Source: Pseudomonas paraglycinae
GTDB taxonomy: Bacteria > Pseudomonadota > Gammaproteobacteria > Pseudomonadales > Pseudomonadaceae
Assembly: GCF_021601625.1 (NCBI RefSeq)
Contig: NZ_BQHR01000014.1
Coordinates: 62,001 to 126,000, forward strand
Length of the DNA: 64,000 nucleotides
Direction of reading: 5' to 3'
Part shown: one piece after another, positions 30,050 to 39,554 of the stretch
How the letters are laid out: each line of letters begins with the position of its first letter
How positions within the stretch are numbered: position 1 is the first letter of the stretch
The notes under the pieces: generated by a model
Told to the model about the DNA's origin: nothing
The model's database searches: none
The model's input: the letters and a program-made list of their open reading frames with translations, nothing else
Translations under genes and position numbers: made by a program

Positions 30050-31113
30050 CAGTCACCGTCGTTGGCGTTGAAGCCCAGTTGGATGCCCAGCGCCTTGGCC
30101 AGCTCGCCTTCGTGCAGGCGGTGGACGACGTTGAGGCTGTCGTAGATGTCGTTGAGCTGCTGGCGACCGGCGTCATCGTTGAGCATTTCGGTCAGCGAGC
30201 GCTGAGTGCTGCCGAACAGTTTGAGCGACGCCGCGTAAGCTGCATCGATCTTGTCCGCCAGCGGCTTTTGCTCAGCCGGCAGCAGGCCGCGCAGGCCTTT
30301 GTTGTCGACGCCTTCCCAGACGGTTTTGGCCGCTGCGAGGCTGGCTTCCAGCGACTCCATCGACGACTGGCTGCGCCATGCATCGGCCTGGAACGGCTGT
30401 GGTACGCCCTTGCTCTGACGGCCCATCGGCGTGCCGAGTTTTTTCTTCAGGGTGTCGAGGGCGGTGACCTGTACCCGCAGCAGATCGGCGATCGCTTCGT
30501 GGGAGTCGGCGTAGCGCTGGTTCGGGAACTTGCTCATCTGCGCGAGCATGCCGTCGGTGTTGTTCCAGCTGCTGAGAATCTCTTCGGCCAGTTGTTTCTG
30601 ACGCTCGCCGATGGCCACCAGCAGTGGGCAGTACTTGGCTTTCTGCGCGTCGTTGGCGACGTCAGGTTTGGCGTCGAACAGGATGTACTCGTAAGCGGAC
30701 AGGCCTTGAACCACGACGCTGGACTTGGCCAGTGCGGCGGCATCGATCTGCGGCTGCGCGGTGACCAGTTGCTCGACCTGACGGCCGACCAGGTTTTTCT
30801 TGTCCGGCCAGAACTGCACCTGCCACGAACGGTTGCCTTCGGCCAGCGGGCCGATCAACAGCGGTTGCAACTCGGCCCAGGCTTTCTGCGCGTGCAGGAA
30901 GTCGGCACGGGCGGTGTCCAGCGACTCTTTGCCCTGGCAGTAAGCGAGGGCGCTGACGGCCAGTTGCTTGTCGGCTTCGACCCAGCGGGTGTAGGTCGGC
31001 AGGATCACCGATTTGGCGATGGCCGCCGAGGTGACGGCTTGCGGATCCTGCGGCGAGCACGCGCCGAGGGCCAGTGCGGCAAGGCTGGTGAACAACAGCT
31101 TGGGACGGAACAT
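30049..31113 (-). CDS. imelysin-family lipoprotein lacking the GxHxxE histidine
   Basis: The 354-residue lipoprotein has the lipobox LALGACSP. The two-bundle imelysin fold is expected. At the family motif GxHxxE it reads GLSAYEYILFD, so the putative metal-binding His is a Ser. The icmP product in this window keeps the motif. Imelysins are periplasmic proteins of iron uptake loci. It lies between the diheme and DUF1513 genes and corresponds to PA4372. Confidence 0.85.
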   Translation of the reverse strand: MFRPKLLFTSLAALALGACSPQDPQAVTSAAIAKSVILPTYTRWVEADKQLAVSALAYCQGKESLDTARADFLHAQKAWAELQPLLIGPLAEGNRSWQVQFWPDKKNLVGRQVEQLVTAQPQIDAAALAKSSVVVQGLSAYEYILFDAKPDVANDAQKAKYCPLLVAIGERQKQLAEEILSSWNNTDGMLAQMSKFPNQRYADSHEAIADLLRVQVTALDTLKKKLGTPMGRQSKGVPQPFQADAWRSQSSMESLEASLAAAKTVWEGVDNKGLRGLLPAEQKPLADKIDAAYAASLKLFGSTQRSLTEMLNDDAGRQQLNDIYDSLNVVHRLHEGELAKALGIQLGFNANDGD

Positions 31114-31139
31114 GTCGGGCTCCCGATTCTTTTAAGTGT

Positions 31140-32567
31140 TTAAAGTGAGTTCAAGAACGCCAGCAGCGCGGCACGCTGTTCGGCGTTGAAAGACAAAACC
31201 TGTTGCTGCGCCGCCTTCGCTTCGCCGCCGTGCCAGAGCACGGCTTCGAGCAGGTTGCGGGCGCGGCCGTCATGCAGAAACTGAGTGTGGCCGCTGACCG
31301 CCTGCGTCAGGCCGATGCCCCACAGCGGCGGGGTACGCCAGTCGCGGCCGGAGGCCTGGAATTCAGTGCGGTTGTCCGCCAGGCCTTCGCCCATGTCGTG
31401 CAGCAGCAGATCGCTGTACGGGCGAATCACTTGATTGGCCAGTTCAGGTTCGGCCGCGTTGGCGGCGGTGGTGTATTTCGGTGTGTGACAGGACTGGCAA
31501 CCCGCCTGGAAGAACAGATTCTTGCCGGCCAGCACTTGCGCATCGTTGACCCCACGGCGGGCAGGAACGGCGACGTTACGGCTGTAGAACAGCACCAGGC
31601 GCAGGATGTTGTCGCTGACTTCAGGTTCGCCGTCCGGGCCGTTGCCGTTCGGCGCCTGTTTGCAGGCGGTTTGCGCGTCGGTGCAGTCATCAAACGGTCT
31701 CAGGCTGGTGGTGAGGCCCATATCACCAGAAAACGCGTGAACATTTTGTTGATTGAGGTTCGGCTGGCCGGCTTTCCAGCCAAATCGCCCCATGACGGTC
31801 TTTTGCTGCTCATCGTCCCAGACCCGGTTTGGCCGGCCGTTGATGCCGTTGTTCTCTTTGGCCTGCGCGGCGGCATTGGCGAGGATCGCTTCTTCCGGGA
31901 TCGCTTCGAGCAGGCCCAGGCCGATCATCGGCGGTGCAACGCGGGCCGAGAAACGTGTGTCCGGGTGCATCGGGCCGTAGCCGAGCTGGGTGATCTGCAG
32001 GACCGGTTTACGCAGCTCGACCTCGGTGCCGTCCTTGAAGCGGACCGGCACCGGCGTGTAATCGACCCGCACCTTGCCTTCCGGCGCGACGCCGGGGACG
32101 GCCATGTCCTGGAACTGGCCGCCATAGACTGGCTCCGGCACCACGCCCACTTGCTCGATGACCTTGGCATAGGCCGGCGCATCGGGAATCGACAGGCGTA
32201 CCAGCATCGACACCGCGTTGGCCGCATCCGGCGTCGGCGGATGGCCGCGGCCGTCCTTGATATGGCAGTTCTGGCAGGCGTTGGTGTTGAACAGCGGGCC
32301 GAGGCCATCGCGGGCCGTGGTGGTCGATGGCGCGATCACCCACGGGCTGCGAAAGAAGCTGTTGCCGACGCTGAAGTCCACCCGCCGCGAAGGCGGCAGG
32401 TTGGCCGACGGCAGGGAAAACGCGTTCTGATCGCTCTTGCGCACGGTCGCCGTGCCGCCGGAACGGGCCTCACCCGGCTCGGCCTTGGTGAAACGCGGGG
32501 CGTCATCGCAGGCACTCAGGCCCAGGGCCAGAAACAGTGCGGACAAGCGAAGAGGCAGCGAGGGCAT
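31140..32567 (-). CDS. diheme c-type lipoprotein (DUF1111, thiol oxidoreductase-like)
   Basis: The 475-residue lipoprotein (lipobox LGLSACDD) has two c-type haem sites, CQNCHIKDGRGHPP near residue 99 and CQSCHTPKY near residue 358. The family is called diheme or thiol oxidoreductase, but the natural substrate is unknown. It begins the unit diheme-imelysin-DUF1513, which is conserved in P. aeruginosa (PA4371-PA4373). A redox role in periplasmic iron handling is plausible. Confidence 0.87.
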   Translation of the reverse strand: MPSLPLRLSALFLALGLSACDDAPRFTKAEPGEARSGGTATVRKSDQNAFSLPSANLPPSRRVDFSVGNSFFRSPWVIAPSTTTARDGLGPLFNTNACQNCHIKDGRGHPPTPDAANAVSMLVRLSIPDAPAYAKVIEQVGVVPEPVYGGQFQDMAVPGVAPEGKVRVDYTPVPVRFKDGTEVELRKPVLQITQLGYGPMHPDTRFSARVAPPMIGLGLLEAIPEEAILANAAAQAKENNGINGRPNRVWDDEQQKTVMGRFGWKAGQPNLNQQNVHAFSGDMGLTTSLRPFDDCTDAQTACKQAPNGNGPDGEPEVSDNILRLVLFYSRNVAVPARRGVNDAQVLAGKNLFFQAGCQSCHTPKYTTAANAAEPELANQVIRPYSDLLLHDMGEGLADNRTEFQASGRDWRTPPLWGIGLTQAVSGHTQFLHDGRARNLLEAVLWHGGEAKAAQQQVLSFNAEQRAALLAFLNSL

Positions 32568-32677
32568 CAGACTTCCTGCAAGAGGGGCGAATTTAAAGGC
32601 GCAAAGTCTAACAGGGCGAGGGGGTTTGAATAAGAGGAATTATCGTTTGCTTGATGCACGTCAGGTCAGCCAGAACG

Positions 32678-32706
32678 AAAAAGGCGACCCGAAGGTCGCC
32701 TTTTTT
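32678..32706 (-). terminator. icmP terminator
   Basis: AAAAAGGCGACC - CGAA - GGTCGCCTTTTTT lies just beyond the icmP stop on the minus strand and separates icmP from the diheme operon. Confidence 0.88.
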
Positions 32707-32722
32707 AACGCGGACGCTGTGA

Positions 32723-34069
32723 TCAGAACTCGTGATCGGCGTTGTCCGGGTTCAGGTCGCTGATGCCCAGCTTGCCGGCAGCGGCTTCGATCGAACCGGT
32801 CTGCTTGACCAGCGAAGCGATGGCGTCGCGGACGATCTGGTTGCCGGCGGTGTTGCCGGCCGCGATCAACTGGTCGTAGTGCTCACCCTTGTTGGCGTGA
32901 TCGACCATGACCTGGATCTTGGCTTCGGTGGCGGCCAGATCGGCTTTCAGCGCGGTGTCGGCAGCCGGGTCGACTTTGGCCACCAGCGACGACAGGCTGG
33001 CGCCGGTCATTTTGGTGCCGTCGACACGGGTGTACTCGCCCAGGTACACGTTACGAATGCCCTTGGCATCGTAGAAGTGCGAGTTGTGGGTGTTGTCGCT
33101 GAAGCAATCCTGTTCGTCTTCCGGGGAGTTCGCTTCCAGGGACACTTTCATGCGCTCGCCGGCCAGTTCGCCCAGGGACAGACTGCCCATGCCGAACAGC
33201 ATTTTGCGCAGGCCGCTTTCAGCCGGTTCGGCTTCCAGGGTGGCGCGGTAGTTGTCGGCCACGTTCGGCTTCCAGTTAGCGACCATTTCTTCCAGGTCGC
33301 TGACCAGCAGCTGGGTCACGGCTTTCAGGTAGGCACGACGACGATCGTTGTGACCGCCGGTGGCGCCGGCGCCTTCCAGGTAGTCCGAGGCTGGACGGTT
33401 GCCGGCGCCAGGGCCGGTGCCGTTCAGGTCCTGGCCCCAGAGCAGGAATTCGATGGCATGGTAGCCGGTGGCAACGTTGGCTTCGGAACCGCCCAGCTCG
33501 TTCAGGCTGGCGAGTTTTTCCGGGGTGATGTCCTTGACGTCGACCTTGTCTTCGCCGACCTGTACTTCGGTGTTGGCGATGATGTTGGCGGTGGCGCCCG
33601 GGTTGCCCAGTGCGTGTTCGTAGGACTTGTCGACGTAGTCGATCAGGCCTTCGTCCAGAGGCCAGGCGTTCACCTGACCTTCCCAGTCGTCGATGATGGT
33701 GTTGCCGAAGCGGAACACTTCGCTCTGCAGGTAAGGAACGCGGGCGGCGACCCAGGCAGCCTTGGCGGCTTTCAGGGTGTCGGCGTTCGGCTTGGCGAGG
33801 AACGCGTCGATGGCGGTTTGCAGGGTTTTCGCGGTGGATTCGGCATCGCTGTAAACGGCGAAGACCATGTCGGCGTAGTGCGAGACAACGGCTTTGCCGG
33901 CGGCCTCGTCGACTTTACCGGCGGCAGCAGGCGCAGCCGGTGCAGCGGTGCTGGCAGCCGGGGTCGGCGCAGGAGCGGCGGCCTTGTCTTTGTCTTTACC
34001 TTCGCCGCAACCGGCGAGGGAAATAGCGATGGCCAGCAGACTGGCGGTAGCCAGAGGCATACGAATCAT
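32723..34069 (-). CDS. icmP: imelysin-family periplasmic lipoprotein (IcmP-like)
   Basis: The 448-residue protein has lipobox ISLAGCGEG and an Ala/Pro-rich linker. The imelysin domain has the complete motif GYHAIEFLLWGQD. P. aeruginosa IcmP (PA4370) was described as an insulin-cleaving metalloproteinase, though imelysins are now linked to iron uptake. ATG 34069 has AGGA nine bases upstream; longer frames reaching 34237 are rejected because the signal peptide starts here. An interrupted palindrome lies 60-85 bases upstream. Confidence 0.88.
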   Translation of the reverse strand: MIRMPLATASLLAIAISLAGCGEGKDKDKAAAPAPTPAASTAAPAAPAAAGKVDEAAGKAVVSHYADMVFAVYSDAESTAKTLQTAIDAFLAKPNADTLKAAKAAWVAARVPYLQSEVFRFGNTIIDDWEGQVNAWPLDEGLIDYVDKSYEHALGNPGATANIIANTEVQVGEDKVDVKDITPEKLASLNELGGSEANVATGYHAIEFLLWGQDLNGTGPGAGNRPASDYLEGAGATGGHNDRRRAYLKAVTQLLVSDLEEMVANWKPNVADNYRATLEAEPAESGLRKMLFGMGSLSLGELAGERMKVSLEANSPEDEQDCFSDNTHNSHFYDAKGIRNVYLGEYTRVDGTKMTGASLSSLVAKVDPAADTALKADLAATEAKIQVMVDHANKGEHYDQLIAAGNTAGNQIVRDAIASLVKQTGSIEAAAGKLGISDLNPDNADHEF

Positions 34070-34127
34070 GGCGAACATCCTGCTTCGGTAATTGAGTGGA
34101 CAGGCGCGGGGGTGCGCAAAAGCTGCG

Positions 34128-34154
34128 ACATAATGCAAATCTTTCGCATTATGT
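34128..34154. promoter_or_regulatory. 9-bp inverted repeat upstream of icmP, possible iron operator
   Basis: ACATAATGC and GCATTATGT are perfect inverted arms with a 9-base centre. The left half resembles a Fur box (ATAATG then AATC), but the spacing is not the classical 19-bp form. The site fits a repressor dimer or two Fur dimers. Confidence 0.45.
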
Positions 34155-34265
34155 GTAAAGGGTTGTAGCTGGAAATATTTCTTATTTGCGCGGGGGTTGC
34201 GCTGGATCAATAGCGTAGAGCACGCCCGGCGGATCAAGGGGTTTGCCGGGCTTCGCAGGGAGATT

Positions 34266-36317
34266 TCAGAGGATGGCCGCGTTGCTGCGCTGGGCCTGCT
34301 TGAGATAAATGCTCAGCTCGCGCGCCGGTAGCGGTTTGCTGTAGTGGTAGCCCTGACCTTCATGGCAGCCTTCGGAGATGATGTAGGTTTCCTGTTCGGC
34401 GGTTTCCACGCCCTCGGCGATCACCTGCATGCCCAGGCTCTTGCCCAGTTGAATGATGGCGCGAACGATGGTCGCGTCATCGTCGTCGTCCAGCAGGTCC
34501 TGGACGAAGCTCTTGTCGATCTTGATCTTGTCCAGCGGCAGACTCTTGAGATAACTCAGCGAGGAGTAGCCGGTGCCGAAGTCGTCGATGGCGATCAAGG
34601 CGCCGGAGCGGCGCAGGCTCAGCAGGTGCTGGGCGGCGGTGCTGATGTCTTCCATCAGGCCGGTTTCGGTGACTTCCAGCTCCAGGCTCCGCGGTGGCAG
34701 ACGGTACATCTGCAACAGGTTGTTGACCACCCGCGGCAGCTCGGCGTGGTGCAGTTGCACGGTGGACAGGTTGACCGCCATGCGCAGATCGACGAAGCCC
34801 TGATCGTGCCAGTCGCGCAGTTGCTTGCAGGCCTGATCCAGCACCCATTCGCCGATGGCGATGATGGTGCCGTTCTGCTCGGCCAGCGGGATGAACAGGT
34901 CCGGCGGCACCAGACCGTGTTCCGGATGCTGCCAGCGGATCAATGCCTCGACGCCAACCACGCGATGATCGCGGTAACTGATCTGCGGCTGATAGACGAG
35001 GTAGAACTGATCGCGCAGCAAGGCGTCGCGCAGGTCTTTTTCCAGTTCGCGACGGCGGCGCATTTCGCTGTCGACGCTGGCGATATAAAACTGATAACGG
35101 TTGCGCGAGCGGGTCTTGGCCAGGGTCATGGTCTGCTCGGCTTTCTGCAACAGCTTCTCCGTGCTGTCGCCATCCTCCGGGAACAGGGTGATGCCGATGG
35201 TCGCGCGCAGACGGATTTCCTGATGATCGAGGGCGAACGGTGCTTCCAGATCATCGAGGATGCTTTGCGCGAGTTCCGCCGCTTCGTAAGGCTGTTCGAT
35301 ATCGGCCTGCACCAGCGCGAACTGGTCGCCGCCAAGACGGGCGAGGGCGCCGAGGCGACCGCTGTGGGCGCGCAGGCGGTCGGCGAGTGCCAGCAGCAAT
35401 TGGTCGCCGGTCTGGTAGCTGAATTGTTCGTTGATGCCTTTGAAGTCATCCAGTCCGACACACAACACCGCAACCCGGCGCTGCAGCTTGCCGGCATCCA
35501 CCAGGATCTTGTCCAGTTGCTGCTGCAATTGCTGGCGGTTCGGCAGGCCGGTGAGGAAATCGTACTGGGCCATGCGCAGCAGGCTGTTTTCCGCTTCGTG
35601 GCGCAGGTGGGTATTGCGTTCGATGGATTCGAGCAACTGGTTGGCGGTGTTGATCCAGATCCCCAGTTCGTTTTTCTCGTGGCCCTTGAGTTGCGGAATC
35701 TTGTGTTCGCTGGGGCGGTCCGGGTTGATTTCGGTGAGGTGTTCGATGATCCGCGACAGCGGTTTGGTCAGCAGCCAGTGATAGACCAGATACAGCACCA
35801 AGCCCATGGCCAGGGCGCGCAACACGCCGGAAATGAAGATGATCACCGAACTGACGATGAAGCCCTGACCGTAGGTGGCCGTGTCGAGGGTGATGCTCAG
35901 ATCGCCGTAATACTCGCTGTAGGGCCCGCGTCCCACCAGTTGGGTGGTGAACGTGCGTTCCTGGCCGAGGATCAGGTCGGTCAGCCAGCGACTGTTGGAA
36001 TGCTGCAGCTCACGGGATTTCTGCGCGAGCATCGCTTCGTTGGGATGGCCAATGGAGGCCTGGCGCACGGCGTCGTCCTGGAACAGGCCTTCGATCACCT
36101 GCATGCCCATCTCCCGGTCCAGGCTGTAGACCGCCTGGGTTGAGGGATCGCGGAACATGTCGAGGATGCGTTCGGCATCGCCGGCGACGGCCTGGCGTGT
36201 TTTATAGGCATCGAAAACGATCTGCGCGCAGCTCAAGACCACGCCGACGATCAATGCCGACAGGAGCACGACCCGGAGCAACTTCACCGACAAGCTGTTC
36301 TTGAGTTCCAGCTTCAA
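34266..36317 (-). CDS. bifA: cyclic di-GMP phosphodiesterase BifA
   Basis: The 683-residue membrane protein has helices at about 14-34 and 155-180 enclosing a periplasmic segment. A degenerate GGDEF domain (GGDQF, 329-333) and an EAL domain (EALIRW from 457) follow. BifA in P. aeruginosa has exactly this GGDQF form and acts as a phosphodiesterase that lowers biofilm formation and promotes swarming. It is downstream of sodB in the same orientation but isolated by the sodB terminator. Confidence 0.93.
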   Translation of the reverse strand: MKLELKNSLSVKLLRVVLLSALIVGVVLSCAQIVFDAYKTRQAVAGDAERILDMFRDPSTQAVYSLDREMGMQVIEGLFQDDAVRQASIGHPNEAMLAQKSRELQHSNSRWLTDLILGQERTFTTQLVGRGPYSEYYGDLSITLDTATYGQGFIVSSVIIFISGVLRALAMGLVLYLVYHWLLTKPLSRIIEHLTEINPDRPSEHKIPQLKGHEKNELGIWINTANQLLESIERNTHLRHEAENSLLRMAQYDFLTGLPNRQQLQQQLDKILVDAGKLQRRVAVLCVGLDDFKGINEQFSYQTGDQLLLALADRLRAHSGRLGALARLGGDQFALVQADIEQPYEAAELAQSILDDLEAPFALDHQEIRLRATIGITLFPEDGDSTEKLLQKAEQTMTLAKTRSRNRYQFYIASVDSEMRRRRELEKDLRDALLRDQFYLVYQPQISYRDHRVVGVEALIRWQHPEHGLVPPDLFIPLAEQNGTIIAIGEWVLDQACKQLRDWHDQGFVDLRMAVNLSTVQLHHAELPRVVNNLLQMYRLPPRSLELEVTETGLMEDISTAAQHLLSLRRSGALIAIDDFGTGYSSLSYLKSLPLDKIKIDKSFVQDLLDDDDDATIVRAIIQLGKSLGMQVIAEGVETAEQETYIISEGCHEGQGYHYSKPLPARELSIYLKQAQRSNAAIL

Positions 36318-36630
36318 AGGGTTATTCCTTGTTCCGTGCGGGTAGCGTCAAGTTGCCATGAGTATTGGCAATCCCGTGTTGGCAGTCAAAGGGACAATCG
36401 AGCCGCGGAAAATTTGTCCGTGGCCTTGGCCGAAATGCTGCTGTCTGGAGTATTTGCCCTATTTGTACTGTGTCGGTAGTTTTGGCCTCCAACTTGAGGG
36501 GCGTCGGACAATTTTTCCTCTTTTGATGGTAGTTCGCCGTGGCTTGGGAGCAAGGCGAGAAGGGCTGCTTTGCGTGTGGGAAAAGGCCCTGTTTGTGATG
36601 GGACGCAACGGTGATGATTTTCGCGGGCAG
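36318..36630. other. bifA upstream region, no gene seen
   Basis: About 310 bases between bifA and the sodB terminator. Open frames here have no ribosome site or family resemblance. It should hold the bifA promoter, but I see no clear -35/-10 pair. Confidence 0.5.
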
Positions 36631-36658
36631 AAAAAACCCGGCAATAGCCGGGTTTTTT
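36631..36658 (-). terminator. sodB terminator
   Basis: AAAAAACCCGGC - AATA - GCCGGGTTTTTT lies 15 bases beyond the sodB stop, with T runs on both strands. Confidence 0.9.
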
Positions 36659-36672
36659 GTCTGGCGTGCAGC

Positions 36673-37269
36673 TTAAGCGGTGAAGGTCTTGCCTTCGAAC
36701 TGCTCGGCCACGAACTTCCAGTTGACCAGGTTCCAGAACGCCTCGACGTACTTAGGACGCAGGTTACGGTAGTCGATGTAGTAAGCGTGTTCCCATACGT
36801 CGCAGGTCAGCAGCGGGATGTCGCCGCTGGTCAGCGGGTTGCCGGCGCCGATGGTGCTGGCCAGAGCCAGGGAACCGTCAGCCTTTTTCACCAGCCAGCC
36901 CCAGCCGGAACCGAATGTGCCGATCGAGGTTTTGCTGAACTCTTCCTTGAACTTGTCGAACGAACCGAAAGCCGCGTTGATGGCTTCAGCCAGGGCGCCG
37001 GTTGGTTGACCGCCGGCGTTTGGCGCCAGGCAGTTCCAGTAGAAGGTGTGGTTCCAGACCTGAGCGGCGTTGTTGAAGATGCCGCCCGAGGAAGTCTTGA
37101 CGATTTCTTCCAGGGTCTTGCCTTCGAACTCGGTGCCTGGCACCAGGTTGTTCAGGTTCACGACATAGGTGTTGTGGTGCTTGTCGTGGTGGAATTCCAG
37201 GGTTTCCTTGGAAATGTGCGGCTGCAGGGCATCGTGTGCGTAAGGCAGCGGCGGCAATTCGAAAGCCAT
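36673..37269 (-). CDS. sodB: iron superoxide dismutase
   Basis: The 198-residue cytosolic enzyme has metal ligands H27 (LEFHHDKHH), the His of WNHTFYW, and the Asp and His of [13 protein letters not shown]. The start [15 protein letters not shown] is the family N terminus. AGGAGAA precedes it. It is monocistronic. The sodB-bifA order is the same in P. aeruginosa. Confidence 0.97.
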   Translation of the reverse strand: MAFELPPLPYAHDALQPHISKETLEFHHDKHHNTYVVNLNNLVPGTEFEGKTLEEIVKTSSGGIFNNAAQVWNHTFYWNCLAPNAGGQPTGALAEAINAAFGSFDKFKEEFSKTSIGTFGSGWGWLVKKADGSLALASTIGAGNPLTSGDIPLLTCDVWEHAYYIDYRNLRPKYVEAFWNLVNWKFVAEQFEGKTFTA

Positions 37270-37445
37270 GATGATTCTCCTAATCAGGTCTGTTGCGGTG
37301 AGCGCAAGGCCGATCACGGGCGGCCAGAAATGCACCGGCGAGTTTTTACTCTTTGCGGCGCAGGGTTCGGATCATAGCACCGGGGGTGCGGCTTAACCAC
37401 GCAACAACTGTGTGGGATAGAGGTTCCAGAGCCTTTTGGAATAAT

Positions 37446-38048
37446 TCAGGAAGCCAATATCAATTGCCCCGCCACCGTGAACATCATCACCGCTACCAGC
37501 AGATCCAGAATCCGCCACGTACTCGGCCGTGCCAGCCACGGTGCGAGCCATGCCGCGCCGAACGCCAGGGTGAAGAACCACAGCAGCGAAGCACTCGCCG
37601 CGCCGACCACATAAGCGCCGGGTACCGACTGTTGCGCACCGAGGGAGCCGATCAGCAAAACGGTGTCGAGATAGACGTGTGGGTTGAGCAGGGTCACCGC
37701 CAGAGCGCTGAGCATCACCGCCCGCAGCGAACGTACGGTCTGGTTTTCACCCTGTTGCAGGCTCTGTTTCGAACAGGCCCGGCGCAGCGCCTGGCTGCCG
37801 TACCAGATCAGGAACACCGCGCCGCCCCAGCGGGTAACCGCCAGCAAGGTCGGGTTCTGCGCCAGCACCGTGGCCAGACCGAACACACCGGCCGCCACCA
37901 GCAACGCATCACAGGCGACGCACAGCGCGGCGACCGGCAGGTGATGTTCACGCCGCAGGCTCTGCGCCAGGACAAAAGCATTCTGGGTGCCGATCGCCAT
38001 GATCAGCCCGAACGCCACCAGCAAGCCGTTGGTATAGCTTTGCCACAT
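37446..38048 (-). CDS. argO: LysE/ArgO family amino-acid exporter
   Basis: The 200-residue protein has about six membrane helices. The family motif FGLIMAIGTQNAFVLAQSLRR is close to the N terminus and NPHVYLDTVLLIGS follows. It exports arginine or lysine. ATG 38048 is chosen by family length. It lies six bases after the ACT-domain gene and close to the ArgP-like regulator, the usual controller of such exporters. Confidence 0.87.
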   Translation of the reverse strand: MWQSYTNGLLVAFGLIMAIGTQNAFVLAQSLRREHHLPVAALCVACDALLVAAGVFGLATVLAQNPTLLAVTRWGGAVFLIWYGSQALRRACSKQSLQQGENQTVRSLRAVMLSALAVTLLNPHVYLDTVLLIGSLGAQQSVPGAYVVGAASASLLWFFTLAFGAAWLAPWLARPSTWRILDLLVAVMMFTVAGQLILAS

Positions 38049-38053
38049 GACGG

Positions 38054-38458
38054 TTACTCCGCGTTGGCTGCGAGATCGCGCAGCACTTGCATGGCGCGTT
38101 CGGCGTCGGCCTGACCGACGAACAAATGATCGTGGTAGTAGCCGGCAATCACGTTGCAACTGATCCCGGCCTTACCCAGTGCGGTGGCGAATGCGGCGGT
38201 CAGGCCGACGGCTTCCAGCGCCGAATGCACGTTCAAGGTGATCCAGGCTGCGACGTAGTCGAAGCTGAAACCGGCGCGCTCGGCGCGGGAACGTTCGAGA
38301 ATTACCGTCAGGCCTTCCTGTTCGCGGAAACTGCCGACGATTTCCAGACCGCTCGGCAACTGGCCGTCGCGCAAGGTGCAGAACACGTATTCGCCGGCAT
38401 TGAGCTGCGGGCTCATGCTGCGCAGCAGGGTGGTCAATGAGGTTTCGCCAGCCATCAT
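38054..38458 (-). CDS. ACT-domain protein
   Basis: The 134-residue cytosolic protein has two ACT-like halves: LNAGEYVFCTLRDGQLPSG and AWITLNVHSALEAVGL..AAFATALGKAGISCNVIAGYYHDHLFV. ACT domains bind amino acids. It precedes the exporter by six bases and is divergent from argP, so it may sense the exported amino acid. The start may be three bases downstream at the second ATG. Confidence 0.8.
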   Translation of the reverse strand: MMAGETSLTTLLRSMSPQLNAGEYVFCTLRDGQLPSGLEIVGSFREQEGLTVILERSRAERAGFSFDYVAAWITLNVHSALEAVGLTAAFATALGKAGISCNVIAGYYHDHLFVGQADAERAMQVLRDLAANAE

Positions 38459-38551
38459 GGTGGTCCTTGATAAAGAGTGCTTGCTGGCTATTCTCCCGGT
38501 TGACGCGGTATAAGAAAAACCAATAGTGCTGATCGCTCATTAGGAAAACTG

Positions 38552-39439
38552 ATGTTCGACTACAAATTGCTTTCCGCTCTGGCCGCTGTGGTCGAGCAGG
38601 CCGGATTCGAACGCGCGGCGCAGGTGTTGGGCCTTTCGCAATCGGCGATTTCCCAAAGGATCAAACTGCTGGAAGCTCGGGTCGGCCAACCGGTGCTGGT
38701 ACGCGGGACACCGCCGTCGCCAACCGAAATTGGCCGGCGTCTGCTCAACCATGTGCAGCAGGTGCGCCTGCTCGAACGGGATTTGCAGACGCTGGTGCCG
38801 GCGCTGGACGAAGAGGGCCTGCCGGAACGCCTGCGCATCGCCCTGAATGCCGACAGCCTAGCCACCTGGTGGGCCGAGGCGGTGGGCGACTTCTGCGCCG
38901 AACAACATCTATTGCTCGATCTGATCGTCGAAGACCAGACCGTCGGCCTCAAGCGCATGCGCGCCGGTGAAGTGGCCGGTTGCCTGTGCGCCAGTGAGCG
39001 TCCGGTGGCAGGCGCGCGCAGCGTGCTGCTCGGAGCGATGCGCTATCGGGCGCTGGCCAGTCCGGCGTTCATCGAGCGGCATTTTCCCGACGGCGTGCGG
39101 GCCGAACAATTGCCGCGCACCCCGGCGCTGGTGTTTGGCCCGGACGATTTTCTCCAGCATCGTTACCTCGCCTCCCTCGGCGTCGATGGCGGTTTCGAAC
39201 ATCACCTGTGCCCGTCGTCCGAAGGTTTCATCCGCCTGACCGAAGCCGGGCTTGGCTGGGGACTGGTGCCGGAATTGCAGGTGCGCGAGCAGCTGGAGCG
39301 CGGCGTACTGCGCGAACTGTTGCCAGATAAACCGATCGACGTGCCCTTGTATTGGCATCATTGGCGCAATGGCGGTCAGTTGCTCGGGCTGTTGACCGAG
39401 CAATTGGTGCGCTCGTCGGCGCAATGGCTGGTGGCCTGA
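38552..39439 (+). CDS. argP: LysR-family regulator ArgP (IciA)
   Basis: The 295-residue regulator has an N-terminal winged HTH (EQAGFERAAQVLGLSQSAISQRIKLLE) and a C-terminal ligand-binding domain. ArgP activates argO in response to arginine and lysine. It is divergent from the ACT/exporter unit with a 93-base gap that should contain its operator. Confidence 0.88.
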   Translation: MFDYKLLSALAAVVEQAGFERAAQVLGLSQSAISQRIKLLEARVGQPVLVRGTPPSPTEIGRRLLNHVQQVRLLERDLQTLVPALDEEGLPERLRIALNADSLATWWAEAVGDFCAEQHLLLDLIVEDQTVGLKRMRAGEVAGCLCASERPVAGARSVLLGAMRYRALASPAFIERHFPDGVRAEQLPRTPALVFGPDDFLQHRYLASLGVDGGFEHHLCPSSEGFIRLTEAGLGWGLVPELQVREQLERGVLRELLPDKPIDVPLYWHHWRNGGQLLGLLTEQLVRSSAQWLVA

Positions 39440-39497
39440 AAGCAGCTACGAGCGTCAAGCTGCAAGCGCCAAGTAAAGCGCTTGCGTACTGTATTTA

Positions 39498-39532
39498 CCT
39501 TGCAGCTCGAAGCTCGAAGCTCGAAGCTTGCA
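39498..39532. repeat. tandem heptamer array (GCTCGAA x3, GCTTGCA)
   Basis: GCTCGAA occurs three times in tandem from 39505, flanked by TTGCA and GCTTGCA. The neighbouring 39440-39500 stretch is rich in similar AAGCTGCAAGC words. It separates argP from the epimerase gene, and a related array occurs at 46743-46777. Confidence 0.75.
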
Positions 39533-39554
39533 GCTGGTTTTGTTGGAGCTCTAC

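Noticed and set aside
32568-32670. Fur-like GATAAT near the diheme operon start
   Set aside because: Only about half of the 19-bp consensus matches, no better than expected for an A/T-rich leader.
34266-36317. BifA as an active diguanylate cyclase
   Set aside because: GGDQF is a degenerate active site known from BifA, while the EAL motif is intact.
39430-39545. Possible CRISPR array
   Set aside because: Units are 7 bases in direct tandem without spacers, so these are simple repeats.
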